The position numbers were made by a program, and so were the translations under genes. Shown here piece by piece: positions 1-5,766 of a stretch of 21,101 nucleotides of DNA. Under the pieces are notes generated by a model. That model saw only the letters and a list, made by a program, of their open reading frames with translations. It was not told the DNA's origin and made no database searches. This DNA comes from an uncultured Lachnospiraceae bacterium. GTDB taxonomy: Bacteria > Bacillota > Clostridia > Lachnospirales > Lachnospiraceae. The stretch lies in contig CAJUKA010000076.1 of NCBI GenBank assembly GCA_910586585.1, positions 1-21,101 of the forward strand, in the 5' to 3' direction. How positions within the stretch are numbered: the first letter of the stretch is position 1; each line of letters begins with the position of its first letter.

Positions 1-144
1 ATAAATCCATATGGAAGAGTTATTTTTTTGATAGAACTTTTTACTCTCAAGTATTACTATAGCCTTCCATATTTTAATGGTTTTGCCCATCCAACTTGGG
101 CAAATTCTGGGCACGATTTGGGCAATAGAAATTCGATACTATTC

Positions 145-471
145 TCAATCCATTTTAACAAGCTGTACCAGTTGATTCCGTTTCGCATAAATCACTCCTG
201 TTACCTGAACCCGCATATTTTCATCATCAACCCAAAAGTAAATGAGGAAATTCTTAACAACAGTTTTTCTTACACCCTCGCTTCTCCACGGTTCTTCATC
301 GACCAAAGAATGCCTTTTCGGCATATCAGACAATGCGTTGATAGCCTCCTGTATTTTATCAAGCAAGTTTGCCGCCGCTTCTGGTTCAAGCAGTTCATTC
401 GTTATATATAACACAATTTCCCTCATTTGTCCATAAGCCTGTTTTGTAACCTTTACTTCATAAGAAGTCAT
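145..471 (-). CDS. RelE/ParE-family toxin of a type II toxin-antitoxin system
   Basis: A 108-residue basic protein with the size and layout of RelE/ParE toxins: N-terminal helices (residues 5-50), then the conserved tail with VVKNFLIYFWVD and VTGVIYAKRNQ, matching the central and last strands of the RelE fold. Members are either ribosome-dependent mRNA nucleases (RelE) or gyrase poisons (ParE); this sequence alone does not say which. The partner antitoxin lies upstream on the same strand, but a 155-bp element now separates them. The start ATG (471-469) sits in the duplicated target AATGACTT and originally overlapped the antitoxin stop as ATGA. With the element in place no convincing Shine-Dalgarno sequence lies before the start, so translation, once coupled to the antitoxin, is probably reduced. 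Family assignment is firm; activity is inferred. Confidence 0.85.
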   Translation of the reverse strand: MTSYEVKVTKQAYGQMREIVLYITNELLEPEAAANLLDKIQEAINALSDMPKRHSLVDEEPWRSEGVRKTVVKNFLIYFWVDDENMRVQVTGVIYAKRNQLVQLVKMD

Positions 472-472
472 T

Positions 473-627
473 GTTACTTTTCACACCCGCGCCATGCACT
501 TGCTGCATGGCGTCGGAGCAAGCGCCAAAATGCGTGCTTTTTAGCATTTTGTGTGCATCAATTGTTGCAATTCACACCGAAATCGTTGTAAGTATATGAG
601 AAATCTGGCGTAAGTGTGAATTGTAAG
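473..627 (-). mobile_element. 155-bp MITE-like element, copy 1, with 8-bp target duplication
   Basis: The element begins GTTACTTTTCACAC and ends GTGTGAATTGTAAG, so the ends form imperfect inverted repeats. It is flanked by the direct repeat AAGTCATT (465-472 and 628-635). It matches the element at 2931-3085 in reverse orientation at 154 of 155 bases; only its last base differs (G for C). It encodes no protein. It contains internal hairpins such as GCCATGCA/TGCATGGC and CCAAAATGC/GCATTTTG. It lies exactly at the antitoxin-toxin junction. An 8-bp duplication is known for several transposase families, so the mobilising family is not determined. Confidence 0.88.
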
Positions 628-630
628 AAG

Positions 631-936
631 TCATTTTGCAAGCTCCAATCTCAGATTTGCAAATGCCTCATCTGCCGTCAGCGAATCATCCTCTTTTGCC
701 TGTTTTAGTCCTGTTGCCATCATTTTATTAAATTCAACTTCCGATATACTTTCTCTGGTTTTCAGTTTATTTGGAATCTCTAGAGAAAACGGTACGCCAT
801 TGTGCATAATTACCTGTCTGTAGGTCATATCAATAAACACAGAAACAGGGATTCCAAGCCTTTCCAAAATTGCTTCCGCAGTTTCTTTAATATCCGGCTG
901 AATACGTGCTGTTACATTTGCTGTTTTTGCTGCCAT
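631..936 (-). CDS. RelB/DinJ-family antitoxin
   Basis: A 101-residue protein starting MAAKTANVTARIQPDIK, the ribbon-helix-helix N-terminus typical of RelB/DinJ antitoxins. The next segment, AEAILERLGIPVSVFIDMTYRQV, is the diagnostic helix pair of the family. The rest is charged and probably wraps the toxin. A longer reading frame runs 20 codons upstream, but the ATG at 936 is preceded by a strong GAGGAGGT ribosome site (about 943-951), so it is the start. The stop TGA (633-631) lies in the 8-bp target duplication of the inserted element, so the gene is intact. It is expected to repress its own operon through the promoter at 968-996. High confidence in family, lower in current function because toxin coupling has been broken. 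Confidence 0.9.
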   Translation of the reverse strand: MAAKTANVTARIQPDIKETAEAILERLGIPVSVFIDMTYRQVIMHNGVPFSLEIPNKLKTRESISEVEFNKMMATGLKQAKEDDSLTADEAFANLRLELAK

Positions 937-967
937 ATTAGCACCTCCTCGCTTTCTAGATATTTTT

Positions 968-996
968 ATTGTACCATTTTGTATCGCAATTTGCAA
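968..996 (-). promoter_or_regulatory. Promoter of the antitoxin gene
   Basis: On the minus strand, TTGCAA (996-991) and TACAAT (973-968) are separated by exactly 17 bases and lie about 30 bases before the antitoxin start. The -35 area carries the overlapping direct repeat TTGCAA/TTGCGA, a plausible site for antitoxin autorepression. A related TGCAATTTGCACAT occurs further upstream near 1107-1120. Seen directly; function inferred. Confidence 0.6.
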
Positions 997-1199
997 TACA
1001 TCATTTGTTAGAGTTTCCCCAATCCCTTGTTACGAGATTTATTATATGAAGCAGAAACACATTTATCTATAAAAACGGACATAAGTGGTACTTTGTTTCA
1101 CATTTTGCAATTTGCACATACTTTTTTCAAAATGATAACTCTTTTATGCATTATGCAACAATACTTCTTGCTATAGTACATAACAAGATTACTTAAATG

Positions 1200-1242
1200 T
1201 TGACATTTAGACTACATTGTGTTATTCTATTTTTAGACTACA
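1200..1242 (+). promoter_or_regulatory. Promoter and putative BlaI operator
   Basis: TTGACA (1200-1205) and TATTCT (1223-1228) are 17 bases apart. The 11-base sequence TTTAGACTACA occurs twice (1206-1216 and 1232-1242), 26 bases apart: once inside the promoter spacer and once just past the -10 box. BlaI/MecI repressors bind sites built on TACA/TGTA in this position, so these are good autorepression sites for the gene starting at 1352. A further TTGTCAAATCTAC follows in inverted sense. The transcript would have a leader of about 115 bases. Confidence 0.55.
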
Positions 1243-1308
1243 CGTTGTTGTCAAATCTACTAAAGAAATATAGCAACACTGGTATTTTTTATAGAAAGGA
1301 TTCGTAAA

Positions 1309-1338
1309 GTAACAGTTCAGCCTTCGGCTTCCTGTTAC
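1309..1338 (+). repeat. 30-bp hairpin repeat inserted between ribosome site and start codon
   Basis: The repeat starts GTAACAG and ends CTGTTAC, with an inner AGCC-TTC-GGCT hairpin. It is flanked by TTCGTAAA (1301-1308) and TTCATAAA (1339-1346), an 8-bp duplication with one mismatch. A 29-of-30 copy lies at 11756-11785. The only ribosome-site-like sequence before the BlaI gene, AGAAAGGA (1293-1300), lies upstream of the repeat, 51 bases from the ATG. Removing repeat and duplication restores a 13-base spacing. GTAA ends with 8-bp duplications are typical of IS66-family elements, so this may be an IS66-derived remnant (inference). Confidence 0.7.
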
Positions 1339-1351
1339 TTCATAAAAAACT

Positions 1352-1735
1352 ATGACACAGCAAATTTCTGATTCCGAACTAGAACTGATGAAGATTATTT
1401 GGGGAAATGGTGGAACTGCGCTCTATGCACAGATTATGGAAGCGTTGTCAAAAAAAGGACGAACCTGGCAGAAAAACACCATTATCACACTGCTATCGCG
1501 CCTCGTTGACAAGGGCTTCCTAAAAACAAACAAAATCGGGCGCCGCAACCAATACACTGCCATTGTATCCGAGTCAGATTATCAAACTGCACAGACACAG
1601 ACACTTCTTGATAAACTTTATGAAGGAAGTGCAAAGGGCCTTGTTTCGACATTGATTGAAAAAGAACTGTTATCCACCGAAGATTATGAAGAATTAAAAC
1701 AGTTTTGGGAAAGCGGAGGAAGCAGCCATGAATAA
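1352..1735 (+). CDS. BlaI/MecI/CopY-family transcriptional repressor
   Basis: A 127-residue protein with the family's winged-helix domain at residues 1-70: ISDSELELMKIIW at the start, then WQKNTIITLLSRLVDKGFLK as recognition helix and wing, then IGRRNQYTAIVSESDY. The C-terminal half is the dimerisation and cleavage region. Such repressors are normally released by a membrane M56 (BlaR1-type) metalloprotease encoded just downstream; here only a short vestige of that gene remains (1728-1819), so the repressor is probably an orphan that cannot be induced in cis. Targets are likely its own promoter (paired TTTAGACTACA sites) and possibly the exported repeat protein downstream. Its ribosome site is separated from the ATG by an inserted 30-bp hairpin. 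Confidence 0.9.
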   Translation: MTQQISDSELELMKIIWGNGGTALYAQIMEALSKKGRTWQKNTIITLLSRLVDKGFLKTNKIGRRNQYTAIVSESDYQTAQTQTLLDKLYEGSAKGLVSTLIEKELLSTEDYEELKQFWESGGSSHE

Positions 1736-1819
1736 TTTTATAAAAGTGCAGCAAGAACTGGTGGAAATCTTAATCCGTCCATTACATCTGTGACACTCAA
1801 CGAAAGTGCTGTATTATAA
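1728..1819 (+). pseudogene. Vestige of a BlaR1/M56-type sensor gene with large internal deletion
   Basis: An ATG at 1728 overlaps the BlaI stop and begins MNNFIKV, the usual place and style of a BlaR1 start. After about six codons the frame that looks native shifts: the frame ending at TAA 1817-1819 reads GNLNPSITSVTLNESAVL, which resembles a protein C-terminus but lacks a start. The simplest reading is that start and end of the sensor gene were joined by an out-of-frame deletion that removed nearly all of it. The identity rests on position and operon logic more than on sequence. Confidence 0.45.
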
Positions 1820-1840
1820 AAAGAAAGGTTGGTATCTATT

Positions 1841-2923
1841 ATGAGATTTCAAAAACGTCCAAAACGAATCATAGCCTTGTCTCTGTTATTTGTACTCGTT
1901 TTCATGCTTGGCGCTACTGTATCCGGCGCTTATTCCGCGCCTTCCAAAGAAGACACAAACACGGAACAGGCAGCTCCCGCAAACACACCGCAAAACTTGC
2001 AGGAAGAATATATCCCCAAAGCAGATGAGAGCAACAACTATGGAGCTGGAAAAAACAACCCCTATATTCGTACCAATGCATCCGGCAAAATTACTTCTTA
2101 TTTTCGTGTAAATTTTTATTATCAGGAACCCTATCTCTTAGAAATTGGCTGGAACGTGCGCGAAAATGATAAAGATTCCTATGCAAGTCAGTCTGTTTTG
2201 CTGCCAAATGGTGATTCCATGACAGTGTTTTTTGAAAAAAACTGCGAAAATCTTGTCCAAAATACGTCTGTCATGCAAATACTGCCAGAACTTTTATCAC
2301 AAATACAAGCAGTAAAACAGGATACCGATTTTCCTTTCATCTGTCCGCTGTTACTTAGCTTTGAGGATACTACGGGAAGCAGTCCGCAGGATTTGGCAGC
2401 GTTGTATTATCGGGAAAACGATCCCTCCCGGTTTGCGGCAGTCATTGCTGCCTTAAGCGAAACAATGCAATTCAACTATTTGGAGAAAGCTGTAATCGAT
2501 GAAAACGTTTCCATAGTCTCTATCTGCCTTGAACAATTACTGCGCCAAAACAGTCTCCCTGACATACAAAAAACATTAAAACCGTATCTTGAGATAGCTT
2601 ATCAGAATTATGACATTGCCCTTTTCTCCATCTGCCTTGACTACCTAGAACCTGACAAGCCTTTGGTTGAACAGTATCTTGAAAAAGCCTATCAGGATTA
2701 TCAAATCGACTTTTTCTCTGTTCTGCTGAACCATTTGGCGGAAGACCGTCCCCTGATTGCACAATATGCCAATAGAGCTTATGAAGATGATAATCTTTCC
2801 TTTTTTTCCATTCTGACAAATTCTATGGATGACACACTGCTCGAAACATGGTATCAAAAAGCTGCCAAAGACCGAAATACTAAATTTTTATTGGTTCTGT
2901 CAAACTGCATGGAAAACGAATAA
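1841..2923 (+). CDS. Exported or membrane-anchored helical-repeat protein of unknown function
   Basis: A 360-residue protein. The start chosen is the ATG at 1841, 12 bases after AGAAAGG; an in-frame TTG at 1829 is less likely. Residues 1-33 form a basic, then hydrophobic signal or anchor (IIALSLLFVLVFMLGATVSGAYS), followed by a low-complexity linker. The middle (about 70-170) is probably beta-rich. The C-terminal half holds about five degenerate repeats of 30-33 residues around AYxxxxxxFFSILxxxL (for example AYQNYDIALFSICLDYL, AYQDYQIDFFSVLLNHL, AYEDDNLSFFSILTNSM), probably paired helices like TPR/HEAT arrays. It follows the BlaI gene and BlaR1 vestige, so it probably belonged to that regulon. 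It may sense or scaffold something at the cell surface; no enzymatic motif is visible. Confidence 0.7.
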   Translation: MRFQKRPKRIIALSLLFVLVFMLGATVSGAYSAPSKEDTNTEQAAPANTPQNLQEEYIPKADESNNYGAGKNNPYIRTNASGKITSYFRVNFYYQEPYLLEIGWNVRENDKDSYASQSVLLPNGDSMTVFFEKNCENLVQNTSVMQILPELLSQIQAVKQDTDFPFICPLLLSFEDTTGSSPQDLAALYYRENDPSRFAAVIAALSETMQFNYLEKAVIDENVSIVSICLEQLLRQNSLPDIQKTLKPYLEIAYQNYDIALFSICLDYLEPDKPLVEQYLEKAYQDYQIDFFSVLLNHLAEDRPLIAQYANRAYEDDNLSFFSILTNSMDDTLLETWYQKAAKDRNTKFLLVLSNCMENE

Positions 2924-2930
2924 AACTGTT

Positions 2931-3085
2931 GTTACAATTCACACTTACGCCAGATTTCTCATATACTTACAACGATTTCGGTGTGAATTGCAACAATTGA
3001 TGCACACAAAATGCTAAAAAGCACGCATTTTGGCGCTTGCTCCGACGCCATGCAGCAAGTGCATGGCGCGGGTGTGAAAAGTAAC
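2931..3085 (+). mobile_element. 155-bp MITE-like element, copy 2, with 8-bp target duplication
   Basis: Starts GTTACAATTCACAC, ends GTGTGAAAAGTAAC: 14-base terminal inverted repeats with two mismatches. Flanked by perfect AAACTGTT duplications (2923-2930 and 3086-3093). The left duplication begins at the last base of the upstream stop codon, so the insertion left that gene intact. It is the reverse of the copy at 473-627, and together they bracket the antitoxin, BlaI and repeat-protein genes. Internal palindromes could act as a transcription terminator for the upstream gene (inference). Confidence 0.9.
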
Positions 3086-3157
3086 AAACTGTTACTTTTT
3101 GCTATATCATATTTTCCAAACACCTTGCATATCCTCCTATTTCGTAATAAAATAATA

Positions 3158-3195
3158 CCTATGGCGCTTCAAATTATTTATTTGAGCACCATAGG
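3158..3195. repeat. 38-base imperfect hairpin
   Basis: CCTATGGCGCTTCAAAT pairs with ATTTGAGCACCATAGG across a short AT loop, with one mismatch and one bulge. It lies between the 155-bp element and the MATE fragment and may mark the junction at which the transporter gene was truncated. No T-run follows, so it is not a typical terminator. Confidence 0.5.
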
Positions 3196-3219
3196 CGTCA
3201 GAGACGATTTAATACAAAA

Positions 3220-3441
3220 ATTGCTTTCTTCTAACTTTTTTACTGCTATAGGACAAGCATTGAAAGGGGCGTTACTTTCACTGACAAGGCAGGTTTTTTC
3301 TTGATTCCATTGATTTTGGTGCTTCCGCTTCGCTTCGGTATCATGGGTGTATTATTCGCAGGACCCATTGCCGATTTCATGGCATTTGTATTGTCTATTT
3401 TGCTGGTAAGCAATGAATTAAGAAAGCAGAAAAAACTTTAA
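3220..3441 (+). pseudogene. 3' fragment of a MATE-family efflux transporter, frameshifted
   Basis: The translation contains SSNFFTAIGQALKGALLSLTRQ, then in the next frame LIPLILVLPLRFGIMGVLFAGPIADF and a short basic tail ending at TAA 3439-3441. This is the last two membrane helices of MATE (multidrug and toxin extrusion) transporters. The frames join if one T is restored to the T-run at 3294-3299. Everything before about residue 370 of a normal 450-residue MATE protein is missing, so the gene is dead regardless of the frameshift. The fragment ends 5 bases before the convergent stop of the DUF6551-like gene, suggesting that the recombinase operon or another element inserted close by. Confidence 0.75.
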
Positions 3442-3446
3442 TCCTA

Positions 3447-4235
3447 TTAAAAATAAAGCTTATCAAAGCGAAGAGGTGATTGGGTCTTTTTGTTATAGAT
3501 AAGAAGCATTGCTTCCGAATAACCAAGTGACCCTGCACGCCTGTCCTTTGCCGTGCGGCTCAACTCTTTCACAGAAACGCGCCCAAGTTTTTCTTTGAAT
3601 GTTTCATCTTTAAGCGTATCCCCAAAGCAATGAATCAGCCTGGCAACCCCTTTCATCATATTGGCGCTAAATGACTGCTGCTCTCCTTCCCATGTACCAA
3701 CAATAAGGCAAAGTGTGCGGTCAAGTACATGAAAACCATATTTATCATGGATACCCTCTAACGCCGATACCGCGCAAATGCTGCCCGGCTGCTTTTTTCC
3801 CGAAATCTCCATATGGTAAGATTCCACCAATGATTTTATAATCAACTGTTTATCATTTCCAGCCTCAATATTTGCCATAAATATTTCATAGGGAAGCAAT
3901 GCTTTTGTAAATTTCATTTGATTGGCAAAAATATCAGCTTCATGGCAATACTCCAGATTATCATAAATCATACACCATACAGGCGTTTCTCGTGAACCAG
4001 ACACCCGCGCAATAATTTCAATGGTATGCTGTCCATTAAAGACATAATTAATACCGTCACGCCGACTTACTTTTACAGGATTTATCTGACACAAATCAAA
4101 CTGTGCTGCTGTCTGCTGCACATGCTTGATTGATAAATTCCGCTGGTAATTTTGATTTGATACCAGATTTTTGATAGGTATTAACTCATAATGCACATCG
4201 GGAACAAACTGGTATAAATTTGTTTCATCACTCAT
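3447..4235 (-). CDS. ParB-N/sulfiredoxin-like (DUF6551-type) protein
   Basis: A 262-residue protein. Residues 15-75 resemble the ParB N-terminal fold: YELIPIKNLVSNQNYQRN, then a helix, then INPVKVSRRDG and YVFNGQHTIEI, the last matching the GxxR/H-type loop of ParB-like NTP-binding domains. No classical ParB helix-turn-helix is obvious. Proteins of this type (DUF6551) are common on phages and integrative elements and are thought to bind DNA or nucleotides. The start overlaps the upstream gene by 8 bases (ATGAGTGA), so the two are translationally coupled. It is last in the recombinase operon. A role in maintenance or partition of the element, possibly through the repeat arrays nearby, is inference only. 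Confidence 0.6.
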   Translation of the reverse strand: MSDETNLYQFVPDVHYELIPIKNLVSNQNYQRNLSIKHVQQTAAQFDLCQINPVKVSRRDGINYVFNGQHTIEIIARVSGSRETPVWCMIYDNLEYCHEADIFANQMKFTKALLPYEIFMANIEAGNDKQLIIKSLVESYHMEISGKKQPGSICAVSALEGIHDKYGFHVLDRTLCLIVGTWEGEQQSFSANMMKGVARLIHCFGDTLKDETFKEKLGRVSVKELSRTAKDRRAGSLGYSEAMLLIYNKKTQSPLRFDKLYF

Positions 4236-5154
4236 GTCGCACCTCCTCTATTTGAGCACGCAATATATTGATTGTTTCTACCAAAGTATCCAATTGCTGT
4301 TCTAATCTGCATAGCGCCTTTTTTGACACCAAACTAAAGTTTGCCATAGATTGAGTCCGTTTGATAGAACTGATCCACGTAGGAATTGTCAGTGCAAGGC
4401 TGGATACTTCTGCGTCTGGATCATATTCCGGCATTTGCTTGATGATAGGTTCTGTTCTTGAACTTCCCGTATTTGCTTGCTGTATGGCTGCATCCTCTGC
4501 TTTCATTTTTTGGATAGCTGTACAAAACTGCGCTTTGTGATGCCTGCAATGATATGCCGTAATAATTTCATGTGGTGACAGCTTAGAAAGCTCTAAGGTC
4601 TTGGTATGTGATATTTGAAATGCCCCTGACAATATTTCCATTGCAATTTGAGGCGTTTTTTCATATAAAATATCTACTGCATGAGAATATATTTTGTATT
4701 TTAAAATGGTTCCAGGTTTTATTTGCAGCATCTCACTAAGAAATTGCGAAGATGTCTGATGACTTCTGTTATAACCAAACAGACTTTGAAACGTATTTTG
4801 ACAAAAACATGACCGAAAAACCTTATAGGCATCATAAATTCGCCCAATACAATACCGATATTGTTCTTTTGGCACATTTTTTTGTGAAAGTGTCTTTTGG
4901 CATACATACAAAACCGCTTCCTCATAAGAAGCAAGTGATACCTCTTTTTTATAATAAGGAATTTGTTGCTGTCTGCAGACCGCATACTCCGCAAATCCGT
5001 CTAAAATAATATGATTCCATGTCTCAATTATTTTCTGGCAGCCATCAGAAATAATAATGTTTTCCAGTATTTCATATTCCTGCTCTGACAAAGAAACAGT
5101 CAGTCTGGAAAGTTGTTCCTCTACTATCAGATTATAAAGATATGTTTTATTCAT
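4228..5154 (-). CDS. Uncharacterised operon partner of the ParB-like protein
   Basis: A 308-residue protein that I cannot assign. It is mostly helical. Residues about 150-200 (SHAVDILYEKTPQIAMEILSG, then ISHTKTLELSKLSPHEI) have the spacing of a helix-turn-helix and could bind DNA. The stretch from about 218 to 250 is polar and probably a linker. The last 40 residues (LEQQLDTLVETINILRAQIEEV) form a convincing coiled coil. Such a DNA-binding core plus coiled-coil tail, translated just before a ParB-N-like protein, would suit a two-part ParB-like complex. A good ribosome site (AAAAGGA, 6-7 bases) precedes the ATG at 5154. It lies 12 bases after the recombinase-tail paralog and overlaps the next gene by 8 bases. 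Confidence 0.6.
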   Translation of the reverse strand: MNKTYLYNLIVEEQLSRLTVSLSEQEYEILENIIISDGCQKIIETWNHIILDGFAEYAVCRQQQIPYYKKEVSLASYEEAVLYVCQKTLSQKNVPKEQYRYCIGRIYDAYKVFRSCFCQNTFQSLFGYNRSHQTSSQFLSEMLQIKPGTILKYKIYSHAVDILYEKTPQIAMEILSGAFQISHTKTLELSKLSPHEIITAYHCRHHKAQFCTAIQKMKAEDAAIQQANTGSSRTEPIIKQMPEYDPDAEVSSLALTIPTWISSIKRTQSMANFSLVSKKALCRLEQQLDTLVETINILRAQIEEVRHE

Positions 5155-5166
5155 AATAATTCCTTT

Positions 5167-5766
5167 TTAAATCTCTGCGTCTGCTACAAGAGCAAATATC
5201 ATTTGTTCCTCAAAAACAGGAACTTGTGTCAAATGCTTGTGTTCTATCGCAGAAACACCAAACTGATTTTTCCATTCTTCTGGAAAAACGGGATTCAAAC
5301 AAGATACTTCTTTTTCAGAAAACCTTTGGTAAACTTCTGGAGCATTCAAATCAAATATAAAAAGAAATTCTTCCTTGGAACGAACAAATTTGCCAAGAAG
5401 CTTATATCGAAATTGTGGATTCCATCCCATCAAGGAAAACACCTTTGCAAAAAATATTTTACAAGAAATCTCCCTGGGAGAACGTTTGGCACTCTCAGAA
5501 CACCAACGAAACGAATCCTTTTCTTCCTCCCTACAAGGTTTTATAGCAAGTTTCTTTGCATCAGGATTCACTAGAATCTGAATATAATCAAATTCTGGAA
5601 CTTTTCGAATGCATGCCGCATTCACATAAACCTTAAAATTGTTAAACGTTAAAGAGGGCTCATTGAGATGTGCAAAAAATTCTCCATGTACCACCTCATA
5701 TCCATCATAACAAACTGTTTTGTCTTCTATTATTTCCAAGCTGTCTCGTTTTTGTATCTCATTCAT
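5167..5766 (-). CDS. Stand-alone paralog of the serine recombinase C-terminal domain
   Basis: A 199-residue protein starting MNEIQKRD at 5766, with the ribosome site GGAGGA lying inside the recombinase's last codons and an 8-base overlap (ATGAATGA). Residues 20-140 align with residues 395-520 of the recombinase: GYEV near the start, LVNPD against LVHPK, an L-x-I/V-x-P strand, a W, PREI, F-x-x-x-F-S-L-M-G-W against L-Y-T-L-F-G-W, RYKLLG against KYRILG, and FLFIFDL against ILLFHLE. Weaker similarity continues to EEWKNQFG against SWANTFG. It has no catalytic domain. Likely roles are an accessory or directionality factor, or a partner that forms mixed complexes with the recombinase. The homology is seen directly; the role is inferred. 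Confidence 0.75.
   Translation of the reverse strand: MNEIQKRDSLEIIEDKTVCYDGYEVVHGEFFAHLNEPSLTFNNFKVYVNAACIRKVPEFDYIQILVNPDAKKLAIKPCREEEKDSFRWCSESAKRSPREISCKIFFAKVFSLMGWNPQFRYKLLGKFVRSKEEFLFIFDLNAPEVYQRFSEKEVSCLNPVFPEEWKNQFGVSAIEHKHLTQVPVFEEQMIFALVADAEI

Noticed and set aside
3081..3095. Palindrome GTAACAAACTGTTAC at the end of the second 155-bp element
   Set aside because: It is formed by the element end plus target duplication and its chance continuation, so it is not a separate operator.
3011..3304. Plus-strand open frame beginning inside the 155-bp element and reading into the MATE fragment
   Set aside because: Its start lies in non-coding repeat DNA, has no ribosome site, and only the final part is MATE-like; it is an accidental fusion over a pseudogene.
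5113..5574. Long plus-strand frame opposite the recombinase-tail paralog and its downstream neighbour
   Set aside because: Antisense to well-supported coding sequence, no ribosome site and no protein-like features.
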